A stretch of 64,000 nucleotides of DNA from CAZJVD01 sp964549505 (GCA_964549505.1 CAZJVD010000008.1:1-64000), one strand, 5' to 3'; positions 8,283 to 15,673 are shown, counted from the stretch's first letter. Notes: a model not told the origin generated them from the sequence alone. Made by a program: numbers and translations.

Positions 8283-9527
8283 TTAGGTTGTCTGGGCGGC
8301 TCCTCGCTCTTCTCGCACGGAACGTGCTGATGGAGTTACGGGTTTATATTTTGATGGAACCCTGAAGATCGGTTCGATTGCGGGAAGAGGCTTTCGATCC
8401 GGCGGTAAAAGCTCCAGCTTTGAACCAACCTTCATGCTAAAGAATTGAGAGAGAATTGCTCTGCCAAGCACTTCCGCAAGCAAAGATGGCACAGCATTTC
8501 CAACTTGCTTCTGCACATTGGACAGCCCTCCTAGCACCTCTACATCGTCCGGAAACGTCTGTATGCGAGCCATTTCACGCATAGATAGTCTTCTATTCTT
8601 CCAGTGAAATGGCCCAATCGCAGAGCCCGGCTGTGCTTGAATGGTCCAGCTCGGCTTTTCTTTCGCTAATTTAAGAAGAAAGCTCCAATAGCGTGACCGC
8701 CATCCAAACAGTGGTTTCCCTCCGCCGCGAGAGGTATGCCATAAATAATTTTGGCCCTCAGGAATTGAAGGAAGCAAATCACCCCATTGACCGCCAACTC
8801 TGCTTTTTCCAGGATGATCACCGCTGTCATCTAGATCGCCAATCGCATCCCAAGCATTCCGGGCGAGCGGTAGCTTTGAGCTAAACAAAGGATCATCGCT
8901 ATCATCGGCCAGGCGAAACATTGGCGAAGGAAAGTTAAATTTAACTCCATCTTTAGAACCGATAATAAAAACTCGTTCTCTAATCTGCGGAACGCCATAG
9001 TTAGCGGCATTCAATACTTTCCACTCAAAGGAGTAGTTAGTTTTTTTCTTTTTGTTTATCCGCTCTAATGTCTCTCGTAAGAAAACAAGACCTTCGTCCT
9101 TACCTTTGTAGGCAAGTCCAAATACGTTTTCCAATATGAATGCCTGAGGAAGTGTTTCTTCCAAAACTCGCATGTATTCTTCAAGGGTTTTAGAGCGAGG
9201 ATCTTTGAGGCGCGCAGAATCACCTGAAACCCAATAGCCTGACTTTGAAAATGGCTGACATGGCGGTCCGCCAATTAGCAGTGCCGCCTCCCCCAACTTT
9301 AGGTTTCCGGCTTCTAGAATCTGTGCCGTCGAAATATCTTCTACTTTCCCTTCGATAACGGCCCATTCCCGATTTCGGCGAAGTGTTTCGCAGCACCACT
9401 TGTCCATCTCGAGACACACGGCAGTTTCAAAACCAGCAGCTTCTAAACCATAGTCCAATCCTCCAGCTCCAGAAAAGAGACTGATGATCTTAAGCGAATT
9501 GGATTGGCGACGCTTCGTTTTTGCCAC
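8283..9527 (-). CDS. DNA (cytosine-5) methyltransferase
   Basis: This 414-residue enzyme has all the C5-MTase motifs in order: motif I LFSGAGGLDYGLEAAGF, motif IV GGPPCQPFSKSG with the catalytic Cys, motif VI FILENVFGL, motif VIII QIRERVFIIG, motif IX RLSMREMARIQTFPDD and motif X QVGNAVPSLLAEVLG. It transfers a methyl group from S-adenosylmethionine to cytosine in a specific site. Because the endonuclease nearby resembles SacI, the target may be GAGCTC or similar (inference). It is divergent from the XRE regulator and heads the operon with the GHKL ATPase. Confidence 0.92.
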   Translation of the reverse strand: MAKTKRRQSNSLKIISLFSGAGGLDYGLEAAGFETAVCLEMDKWCCETLRRNREWAVIEGKVEDISTAQILEAGNLKLGEAALLIGGPPCQPFSKSGYWVSGDSARLKDPRSKTLEEYMRVLEETLPQAFILENVFGLAYKGKDEGLVFLRETLERINKKKKTNYSFEWKVLNAANYGVPQIRERVFIIGSKDGVKFNFPSPMFRLADDSDDPLFSSKLPLARNAWDAIGDLDDSGDHPGKSRVGGQWGDLLPSIPEGQNYLWHTSRGGGKPLFGWRSRYWSFLLKLAKEKPSWTIQAQPGSAIGPFHWKNRRLSMREMARIQTFPDDVEVLGGLSNVQKQVGNAVPSLLAEVLGRAILSQFFSMKVGSKLELLPPDRKPLPAIEPIFRVPSKYKPVTPSARSVREERGAAQTT

Positions 9528-9589
9528 TGAAGCTCCTTCTAAGTTGAATGTCTGACTCGAAATCGTGCTTTTAGAATAGGGGCGTGCTG

Positions 9590-9606
9590 GTGTACTGTCA
9601 ATACAC
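9590..9606. promoter_or_regulatory. Dyad in the methyltransferase/regulator intergenic region
   Basis: GTGTA (9590-9594) and TACAC (9602-9606) form an inverted repeat with a 7-nt spacer, just upstream of the XRE gene start at 9613 in the 85-bp divergent promoter region. It is a plausible operator for the adjacent regulator, in the manner of controller-protein boxes of restriction systems; not proven. Confidence 0.4.
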
Positions 9607-9612
9607 GTTAAT

Positions 9613-9846
9613 ATGGGACACCTGAGATTCGATTTAAAAGAAGCTATCCAGGATTATGAGGCGCGCACAGGCATTCGTCTTACCTACGAGGCGCTCGGTA
9701 TACGAACTGGAATCGCAACTGACACTCTCAAGTCTATGGCGTCTCGAGAAGACTACAACGCAACGCTCCGAGCGATAGGTTCGCTTGCTGACGCACTCAA
9801 ATGTGATCCGATTAGACATATGAAGTGGACACCCGGCAGAGAATGA
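9613..9846 (+). CDS. XRE-family regulator of the R-M block (controller-like)
   Basis: This 77-residue helix-turn-helix protein (ALGIRTGIATDTLKSMASRE) resembles small Cro/C1-type regulators. Placed between a divergent methyltransferase and the endonuclease, it occupies the position of a controller (C) protein that times endonuclease expression after methylation (inference from synteny). Its size is typical for C proteins. The start is close to the dyad at 9590-9606. Confidence 0.7.
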   Translation: MGHLRFDLKEAIQDYEARTGIRLTYEALGIRTGIATDTLKSMASREDYNATLRAIGSLADALKCDPIRHMKWTPGRE

Positions 9847-9906
9847 CCACCGTGCCGATCAAAAATTGCGGGAATTCTCGATGCTATTCGTCCATAATTA
9901 AAAGTA

Positions 9907-10989
9907 GTGAAGATCAATCAAGAACTTGCCCGTAAAATTCTGGAGGAAGAAACACTTGAAGCTCGCTCCATTCAAATGAAGGGTGCGTGGACTGATAGAG
10001 TTCGATCACTCAGTAAAGAGTGCGAGAAGAAAAATAAAACGATGATTGCGATGCTTGGCACAGCTTTACTTGCTAAGGCGACTCACATCGAGATTGATCC
10101 ATTCTCCCTGCAAGTAGGAGAAGAGCGCGAGGCAAATACCTACTCAGCGCGTGCGCTTTGCAAGGAAGTTCTAGCTGCTGAGGGTGCAAGACTTGGAATA
10201 GACCTTGGCGTAACGGGGCGAGAGCCACTCAATAATCAGCCGTTTTTCGGCAAACCTCGAGTTTCCCGCAAAATGAAGGTGCGATCTGATGCAGAGATGG
10301 CACTTTCTATACTTTGTGACGCCCTAGAGGCCCTTGATAAAGTAAAAACCGAAAAAGAGGCCCGAGCGGCCCTTCGTGCCTTTTTGCACGTTAGAGAAAA
10401 AAAGAAAACGCTTCTCGAGTATGAAGAGGGCATTGGTGACAACCTTTCAGAACATGATCTCACCAAGCTCGTTGCAGATTTTGTTTCAGAAAACTCAGAA
10501 GGTGGAAAGCGTGCCCAAGCGGTGGCCGCTGGCTTACTTGATGCGATGATGGGAAAAGAAAAGGTTCGTGTTAGCAGAGTCAACGATCCAAGTCGAAAGA
10601 TGCCAGGTGACGTTGGATTACTGACCGAGCCCAAGGGACGCGATTTCGAGCGAGTATTTGAAGTTCGAGACAAACCAATCACCGAACAAGATTTAAATAA
10701 TCTAACTGAGCGGGTGCGAGAATCAGGGCTTACCAAAGTTGGGATGCTTGCTGTATCGACCGATCAAAAGGAACTCGATCTTAAACGTTCTCTGAGTCGT
10801 GCTGAGTCTCGAGGCATTCGACTGGGAGTATATATAGGCTGGGATTCTTTTATCAAAGAAGCTCTTTTCTGGTCCCATCTGCCTCACCTTGCCGTCGGAC
10901 CAGCCTATCGCCTAATACTTTCACGAATTTCGGAACTCGAAGTTTCTGAAGATGGCATTATGATGTGGAAAACTGCTGTCGAAGGTTAG
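9907..10989 (+). CDS. SacI-like type II restriction endonuclease
   Basis: The 360-residue protein recalls the SacI restriction endonuclease family (RE_SacI), mainly through the block SARALCKEVL ... LGVTGREPLNNQPFFGK at about residues 75-120, a combination I associate with that family. The region FEVRDKPITEQDL (about 255-270) may hold catalytic residues of a PD-(D/E)XK-type fold (VFEVRDK). SacI cuts GAGCTC; the specificity here is unknown. It follows the XRE gene on the same strand after 60 bp and is paired with the C5 methyltransferase. GTG start, no strong ribosome binding site. Confidence 0.65.
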   Translation: MKINQELARKILEEETLEARSIQMKGAWTDRVRSLSKECEKKNKTMIAMLGTALLAKATHIEIDPFSLQVGEEREANTYSARALCKEVLAAEGARLGIDLGVTGREPLNNQPFFGKPRVSRKMKVRSDAEMALSILCDALEALDKVKTEKEARAALRAFLHVREKKKTLLEYEEGIGDNLSEHDLTKLVADFVSENSEGGKRAQAVAAGLLDAMMGKEKVRVSRVNDPSRKMPGDVGLLTEPKGRDFERVFEVRDKPITEQDLNNLTERVRESGLTKVGMLAVSTDQKELDLKRSLSRAESRGIRLGVYIGWDSFIKEALFWSHLPHLAVGPAYRLILSRISELEVSEDGIMMWKTAVEG

Positions 10990-11029
10990 CCGCTTTTTTT
11001 AGTATTTCTTAAGTAGGATCGGATTGATT

Positions 11030-11575
11030 ATGAAAAGAATTAGCGAAGTAGCTGCCTACGTATTCTTCGTCTCAGCGGCGTTAGGAGTGATTGTACACTT
11101 CGATATTAATCCATTTGCTCATAAGCTCATGAAGCAACACACGGAATACGACGCTACTGAAGTTTCAACCTACAGTAGAGCCGATGTACAAAGTATTATT
11201 CAAGGGAACGATGAGCTTGCAATCGAGAGTCTAGAAGGATTAGTTCGTCATCAAGCCTCAGCGAATGCGATGGTTGCATCAGCCTCTAAGCCTAAAAGAG
11301 GAGATCCGCAGCAGATACTTTGCACAGACTGCAAAGAGGCTGTCAGTTTTCTAAAAACTGAGCGTGACGAACGAATAAAGGCTGAGGACCACAACAAGCT
11401 GCTTTCTCGTCTTACGTTTTTTTCAACACTTGTAGTTGGACTGATGATTTATGCCCTCAAGCATAATGGATGGGGACGTAAAATAATTTCCACAGATAAT
11501 ACGAGAGAATCATTTATCGGATTCGTAGAATTCATCTTTGCTGCGTGGATCGTTGGCATTGGAATCATATTTTAA
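11030..11575 (+). CDS. Membrane protein downstream of the endonuclease
   Basis: This protein of about 181 residues has hydrophobic segments near residues 8-25, 123-140 and 160-181, with a soluble part between the first two that carries a CTDC motif. I do not recognise the family. It lies 40 bp downstream of the endonuclease on the same strand and may be co-transcribed. An alternative TTG start lies at 11024. The 175 bp after it (to 11750) contain nothing that I can support. Confidence 0.55.
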   Translation: MKRISEVAAYVFFVSAALGVIVHFDINPFAHKLMKQHTEYDATEVSTYSRADVQSIIQGNDELAIESLEGLVRHQASANAMVASASKPKRGDPQQILCTDCKEAVSFLKTERDERIKAEDHNKLLSRLTFFSTLVVGLMIYALKHNGWGRKIISTDNTRESFIGFVEFIFAAWIVGIGIIF

Positions 11576-11750
11576 GATTTCGAGTATTTTTCGGATCAAG
11601 AACGAAACTATCCATGCCAATGATACCGAGAGTCTTATTTTTCAACATGCTCACCTGAAGTAAGGTGCAATCCTCGCATCTGTTGTTCCAATCTCTGCAC
11701 GCCCGACGATTTCAATTATATCCTGCTAAAGAGGACCGATTGTGAAGTCC

Positions 11751-11903
11751 TTAATAGGTCAGTCTCACTGCTTCATCTTTTTTGGGCTCTTGCCGAAGAA
11801 GCTCTTTCAATTTCTCAGATGGTTTTATGCTTTTCTTGATTTCATAAAATCGCTCTCGCAGCTTTGCGACAGCAGTTTTCTCTTTGGGTTCATTCTGACT
11901 CAT
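11751..11903 (-). CDS. 50-aa helical protein, third gene of the RT operon
   Basis: This short frame is easily missed: 50 codons starting with ATG at 11903 and ending in TAA at 11751. The protein is highly charged and helical (KLRERFYEIKKSIKPSEKLK) and cytoplasmic. Its ATG overlaps the TAA of the 462-residue upstream gene by one base (TAATG), and an AAAGGATGA ribosome binding site lies 5-13 bases ahead. The tight coupling argues that it is real and works with the reverse transcriptase operon. Function unknown. Confidence 0.6.
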   Translation of the reverse strand: MSQNEPKEKTAVAKLRERFYEIKKSIKPSEKLKELLRQEPKKDEAVRLTY

Positions 11904-13288
11904 TATTTTTCATCCTTTCGCTGTATACACATCCCGTATTTATAGCATCGGTCTTGTGACCGGCAACTTATCGAAAATAATGGATTATTCTCGGTCCGGG
12001 AGTAATGCGTATTGAATTGGTTTAAAAAGTTTACCAATTCCGTACAAGCAGCCTCTCTTTTGCAATGCTCATTCCAGAGTTTCTTTAATCTGCCAGTGAC
12101 ACCATTTCGCAGCTTTGCGGTGGGAACTCCTTCAATTGCAATATCGTGCAGTAGAAAAATTTGTTTCTCTTGGATGACTTTCTTTACCAACTCGAATCTT
12201 TCTCTCAATAAACCGAGCTCAACGGGCTCTCGAAGTTTATAGATCAATCCTGCGGTTACGAGTTCTGATGCGAGTAGAATCGTGGCCATATTCTCAATAG
12301 GGTTTGGCTCTTTGTAGAGCAAACAATAGGCCTGGTAGTGCTGGCTACGAAACCCCGGCATTGTCAGTTGTGCGTATTTATAAATAGCGTTTGCAGTCAA
12401 AACACTTTTCTGAATATCAAGACCAACAAAAAAGTCTTCGCCGGTTTGAACTGGCAGTTCATCGTGAAATTTCCACTGTCGGATGGTTTCAATTTCGTTC
12501 TGAAGAAGAAGCATGAGCCGATGCTGATCGGTCACATTTAGCTTGTCTCTGATACAGATCGACACTTCGCCTAAAGTATTGGTCAACATGCTCATTGGGT
12601 GAGCCCAAATATAGTGAGACCAGATGCGTCGTTTGAACTCTTTGAAACTTGCAACTGCTGTTCTCAGATGTGCCGACTTCTTATTGGCCTTACCAAAGTA
12701 AGACCCTGCTAAGGGGCCAAGAATGACCGAATCACGATACAGCCGTTCTCGTTCTTGAGCCAACTCCTGACCAAAAAAGTTGAACAGAACCGGGCAATCA
12801 CCCCCGGTTCCATTCGTTGTTTCGGAAGCTGAACAGGGTACTCCAAGAAGAGAGTGTCTAGGAGAATGCGAATCCGAATCTCTTTGATGCAACATCGAAG
12901 ATGTATTCTTCAGATCCAAGTCGATCAAATGATCGACGCAGCGCAAAGTATCGAATGCGGCAGGAATATTTTTACGATCAGCTATAAACTGATCGTAGAG
13001 CCCTTTGCATTCTAATATTTGCCGTTCATTGCCTCCCTGTTTTCTCCCTGTGGCCTTTAGTGGACTAAAAGCCACGCTGATGTGATTGTTTCGGAGGAGG
13101 GCTTTGTTTGGATTTTTAAAGATCCATTCGAGGTCCTTGCCTCCGTTCTTCCGAAATCCTTCCGCAAATATCTTTTTAGAATTTTCTATTGCACGAGACT
13201 GCTTATGCGCCCAATAGCCGCCCTGTTTGGGGTATTTTGGAATCTCTTGATCCTTCCAATATTCTGGTTCATCAAATGGTCCACTCAT
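11903..13288 (-). CDS. Orphan protein coupled to the reverse transcriptase
   Basis: The protein of about 461 residues has no family that I recognise. It looks soluble and mostly helical from about residue 175 to the end. Cysteines cluster near the middle (a CSASETTNGTGGDC stretch around 155-170) and at the C-terminus (SCRSQDRCYKYGMC), which could bind zinc. I choose ATG at 13288, which overlaps the RT stop as ATGA and has an AAAGGAG ribosome binding site, over a GTG at 13297. Co-translation with a short RT suggests a required partner, perhaps supplying the helical domain that the RT lacks (inference). Confidence 0.7.
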   Translation of the reverse strand: MSGPFDEPEYWKDQEIPKYPKQGGYWAHKQSRAIENSKKIFAEGFRKNGGKDLEWIFKNPNKALLRNNHISVAFSPLKATGRKQGGNERQILECKGLYDQFIADRKNIPAAFDTLRCVDHLIDLDLKNTSSMLHQRDSDSHSPRHSLLGVPCSASETTNGTGGDCPVLFNFFGQELAQERERLYRDSVILGPLAGSYFGKANKKSAHLRTAVASFKEFKRRIWSHYIWAHPMSMLTNTLGEVSICIRDKLNVTDQHRLMLLLQNEIETIRQWKFHDELPVQTGEDFFVGLDIQKSVLTANAIYKYAQLTMPGFRSQHYQAYCLLYKEPNPIENMATILLASELVTAGLIYKLREPVELGLLRERFELVKKVIQEKQIFLLHDIAIEGVPTAKLRNGVTGRLKKLWNEHCKREAACTELVNFLNQFNTHYSRTENNPLFSISCRSQDRCYKYGMCIQRKDEK

Positions 13289-14100
13289 CTGCCGCACTCC
13301 TTTTCAAATTCAGCCGGAAATACAAAACCAAGAACCTTTAGTTCCTGATCGGGGCCAACGATGATTGGCTCTTTTCCCTGCTTGGTATTCACTTGTAGTT
13401 TTTTGCTTGGCTTTCGCTTTGACTTGTCAGGGTTCTGATCACCGCTATGCCGATCAAGTAATTTTTTGAGGTATCGAATGGCATCTTTAGCTGCCGCCCC
13501 GGACTTTACAAAGATCAGCAGGTCATCTGCATAAGCGATGGTCCAAAAGTATTTATTCATCTGCCGCACAATCGGATCAATGAAGGCCGCAAAGAGTATC
13601 GGTGAGGTAGAGAACCCCTGTGGCAGACCTGCAATACGCTTGTGTGAGTTGACTACTTCGTAATCCCCAAGGCCGCACAGCCAGTCGAAATTAACAGAGA
13701 TGCCGAGATCCCGTAGGATCGCTGTTAGCGTACCTATATCGACGTTTTTGAACGCGGATTCGATGTCGATATGAACGACGATGAACCCCTTTGCGCGAGC
13801 CTTGAAAATTTCGATTACGACCCGCTCAGCCCCACGCCTGCGGATATGAAAAATGTTCGGGTGCAGTCTTGGTCTAAGAACTGCCCGCAATGCGTAGAAG
13901 TACCGCTTATTGGCGTGGCGATGCCGGTTACACGGGATTGCCAGTGGACGCTTTTTAGGCCTACCTGGTTTGAGACACCCAAACCGCACTCGGAGCGGAC
14001 CTAGCGCCGCCCAAGTGGGATCAGTTGCAGACGTTTGCAAAAACTTCTGATAGATCTCTTGGCCGGTGGCGAGAGCTAAATCCTTGGAATTCAAGCGCAT
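13285..14100 (-). CDS. Short reverse transcriptase
   Basis: This 271-residue protein has the RT core: motif 1-like KKRPLAIPCNRHRHANKRY, motif 3 VVHIDIESAFKNVD, motif 4 AGLPQGFSTSPILFAAFID, motif 5 IAYADDLLIFV with the catalytic YADD, and motif 7 KVLGFVF. The QG...SP form of motif 4 fits retron, group II intron or UG/DRT-type RTs, not diversity-generating retroelements. The protein ends right after motif 7, so there is no thumb, maturase or endonuclease domain. It heads a three-gene overlapping operon, suggesting a defence-type RT of unknown class (inference). A copy of the dyad repeat lies inside its first 25 codons. Confidence 0.85.
   Translation of the reverse strand: MRLNSKDLALATGQEIYQKFLQTSATDPTWAALGPLRVRFGCLKPGRPKKRPLAIPCNRHRHANKRYFYALRAVLRPRLHPNIFHIRRRGAERVVIEIFKARAKGFIVVHIDIESAFKNVDIGTLTAILRDLGISVNFDWLCGLGDYEVVNSHKRIAGLPQGFSTSPILFAAFIDPIVRQMNKYFWTIAYADDLLIFVKSGAAAKDAIRYLKKLLDRHSGDQNPDKSKRKPSKKLQVNTKQGKEPIIVGPDQELKVLGFVFPAEFEKECGR
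14025..14041 (+). repeat. Dyad direct repeat, copy 3, inside the RT gene
   Basis: TTGCAGACGTTTGCAAA matches 17 bases of copies 1 and 2, in the same orientation, with the identical GACGTT spacer. On the minus strand it encodes residues around FLQTSA near the N-terminus of the reverse transcriptase, so recombination at the site would swap the first ~20 codons of that gene. Confidence 0.75.
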
Positions 14101-14169
14101 AGCGCCTGCAATTCGGAGATGCTGTAGTCGGGGTTCTCAAGGAAGAAAGTTCGATATTCGCGAAGTAGG

Positions 14170-14252
14170 CTCCACCACATTCGTCGAAGACGATGTGGTG
14201 GCCTATCAATAAAAAAACGCGAAGCGATTTGTACCTTGCACTAGGAATCGAA
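14170..14252. repeat. 83-bp repeat A, copy 1
   Basis: Matches 81 of 83 bases of copy 2 at 15757-15839. It starts with CTCCACCA and contains a bulged hairpin (CCACCACAT-t-CGTC, loop GAA, GACGATGTGGTGG) and an A/T-flanked CGC-GAA-GCG hairpin. Both differences between copies are at an A in this copy. It is preceded by GG, giving the GGCTCCACCA core shared by the junctions at 14350 and (as GGCTCCAGCA) 24641. The function may be an attachment site or part of a structured RNA. Confidence 0.8.
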
Positions 14253-14346
14253 GACCGGAGAACACCGGGTGCCCGCTTGCGGGCGATGTTCGAGGTCGGG
14301 CTGTCGGCCGAGCGCTGAACAGCGCGAGGACCGATAGCCGATTCCT
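14243..14346. ncRNA. Candidate structured RNA upstream of the RT
   Basis: The block folds on paper into a closed multi-branch structure. The outer 8-bp stem is AGGAATCG (14243-14250) with CGATTCCT (14339-14346). Hairpin 1 is GCCCGC-TT-GCGGGC at 14271-14284. Hairpin 2 is nested: GGCTGTCGG (14299-14307) with CCGATAGCC (14331-14339), enclosing GCGCTG-AA-CAGCGC (14312-14325). It lies about 145-245 bp upstream of the minus-strand RT start, where retrons carry their template RNA. Strand and transcription are not shown; it could instead be a recombination-site structure between repeats A and B. Confidence 0.4.
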
Positions 14347-14349
14347 GGT

Positions 14350-14392
14350 GGCTCCACCAACATTTTTCTGCTGTCAATTCGATGAGGACATC
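14350..14392 (+). repeat. 43-bp repeat B, copy 1
   Basis: Begins with the GGCTCCACCA core and ends with TGTCAATTCGATGAGGACAT plus C. About 36 of 43 bases match 24641-24683 without gaps. The end of the repeat includes the first possible ATG of the secreted protein gene at 14382. Confidence 0.7.
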
Positions 14393-14432
14393 CGTTATTG
14401 ATCGTCTTCGTCGTTTGAGTAATAATTTCTCG

Positions 14433-14828
14433 ATGTCACTAACTAGAATGTTCCTAGGATTCGCCACGAGTCTTGGATTGTTGTTCGGACCAATTGCAAA
14501 TGCAGGAAAACCAATTGTCATAGATCAGGTCCAAGAAGTTACCATTAGCACTGCAGACCAGTCGTATGACCCGTCCAAACCTAAAGCAATGACTTGCACC
14601 CTTAGTGGCATGAAGGCTCAAACCGCCTTGAAAAAGCTAGGCATCGGTCAACCCGAACAACCTGGCGGCGTACCAGCTGCCATGGTTACAGCAAACATCA
14701 AGATCAGGCTGAATAACGGCGAACGAACATTTATAGTTTACAACGAACTTTTACTGAACGACGAGCAGGAATCCACCGTATACTTTAGACTGAAATCTCC
14801 CATTACTTCAAAAATCTGCTCACGCTGA
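14433..14828 (+). CDS. Small secreted protein of unknown family
   Basis: A protein of about 131 residues with a signal peptide (MSLTRMFLGFATSLGLLFGP, cleavage probably after ANA) and a mature beta-rich region of about 105 residues with two cysteines (positions ~63 and ~129). Exported to the periplasm or outside; function unknown. An in-frame ATG at 14382 would lengthen the N-terminus by 17 residues and starts inside repeat B; the signal peptide fits the start at 14433 better. Confidence 0.6.
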   Translation: MSLTRMFLGFATSLGLLFGPIANAGKPIVIDQVQEVTISTADQSYDPSKPKAMTCTLSGMKAQTALKKLGIGQPEQPGGVPAAMVTANIKIRLNNGERTFIVYNELLLNDEQESTVYFRLKSPITSKICSR

Positions 14829-14885
14829 CCTTAAAAATCCCTTTGCATATCGAACAAACAATAATGCCCGCAAAGCCTGCCAAAC

Positions 14886-15110
14886 CTATCGACCCAGCGT
14901 AGCAGGACTGTAGTCTATGACGGGTTCGCCCTCTTTGTTTTCGTACACGTACGCATCTTCATCTTCGATCGTAATATCCAGGTCATGATGAGCTACCTGA
15001 TAGTCGACAAATTTCTCTCGATCACGTTCATCATAAACCCTGAAGGTAATATTTCCGTTGAATGAAAGCAGGCAGCCCTTCATTCCCTTAGCGAGTTTTG
15101 GGGTATTCAT
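14886..15110 (-). CDS. Small acidic protein of the DUF4160 operon
   Basis: The 74-residue protein is acidic, with a D/E-rich centre (HHDLDITIEDEDAYVYENKE), and is not recognised. It overlaps the BrnA-like gene by 4 bp and is the last gene of a three-gene coupled operon with a DUF4160-like first gene. It could be an extra antitoxin or an immunity component (inference). Confidence 0.6.
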   Translation of the reverse strand: MNTPKLAKGMKGCLLSFNGNITFRVYDERDREKFVDYQVAHHDLDITIEDEDAYVYENKEGEPVIDYSPATLGR

Positions 15111-15376
15111 ACCGCTTTCTTAATTTCCTCGCGCACCACCTCACGAATCGTATCGCGAAGAGCGGGATCTACTTGCCTCCCGAAAAGCGCTTCACGGAGT
15201 TTTTCCTTCATCAAAGTTTGATATTCGCCATGGGATGTACTCTTAGCGGCCTCACGGTATGCTTCAAGAAGATCTCCTTCCAAAAGAAGAGAGATCTTTA
15301 CTTTCGACTTCTTCGGATCAAATTCGCCGAAGGGGAGTACATCTTTTTTGCCGATTTTTATTCTATTTTTTGCCAT
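15107..15376 (-). CDS. BrnA/CopG-like antitoxin
   Basis: This 89-residue protein contains KISLLLEGDLLEAYREAAK followed by a GEYQTLMKEKLREAL helix (about residues 26-65), the ribbon-helix-helix pattern of BrnA/CopG antitoxins. Such proteins bind an operator dyad as dimers and neutralise the partner toxin. It overlaps the upstream DUF4160-like gene by 14 bp and the downstream 74-aa gene by 4 bp. The operator at 15606-15637 is a likely target. Confidence 0.7.
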   Translation of the reverse strand: MAKNRIKIGKKDVLPFGEFDPKKSKVKISLLLEGDLLEAYREAAKSTSHGEYQTLMKEKLREALFGRQVDPALRDTIREVVREEIKKAV

Positions 15377-15608
15377 GATATTCTTCCCATTTTTCCATCA
15401 GTACGTCTTGATAGTGACGAACTGCCGAGACAATCTTCCTTAAGTCGTTTCTTCCAAAACCCGTGTTGGTGAGCACCTCAAAAGTTCCCAGGTGAATTCT
15501 GGCCTCAAATCCCTGACCGATTGCATGCCAATGAGGAAAGTGTTTGTGTTTACTCTCCTTTGAGCGAATCGCAAGATTGAAGCCATCCTGATAAACTACG
15601 GTGCCCAT
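15363..15608 (-). CDS. DUF4160-like protein, probable toxin
   Basis: This 81-residue protein resembles DUF4160 proteins: a short beta-rich start, an H..H segment (KHKHFPHWHA), a G-F--R-LR-I turn, and a C-terminal helix ending in W-EYH. DUF4160 genes commonly sit in small toxin-antitoxin-like pairs. It is the first gene of the operon, directly behind a strong promoter; an AAAGGA ribosome binding site lies 4 bases before the ATG. Confidence 0.6.
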   Translation of the reverse strand: MGTVVYQDGFNLAIRSKESKHKHFPHWHAIGQGFEARIHLGTFEVLTNTGFGRNDLRKIVSAVRHYQDVLMEKWEEYHGKK

Positions 15609-15643
15609 ATATCCTTTATATATCTATTGGATATATGTGTCAA
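15606..15643 (-). promoter_or_regulatory. Promoter and operator of the DUF4160/BrnA-like operon
   Basis: On the minus strand there is a consensus -35 TTGACA (15643-15638), a 17-bp spacer and a -10 TATAAA (15620-15615). A perfect 9-bp inverted repeat, CATATATCC (15637-15629) and GGATATATG (15614-15606), flanks the -10 box and includes the start codon. This is the usual layout for autorepression by an antitoxin. Confidence 0.75.
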
Positions 15644-15673
15644 GAGACGGCTTTTTAGCTTTCTTGGGGCTGC

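Noticed and set aside
14021..14521. Long minus-strand open frame of 166 residues upstream of the RT.
   Set aside because: It runs across repeats A and B and the structured block, with a peptide typical of translated RNA-like ends; there is no ribosome binding site and it overlaps the RT start in another frame.
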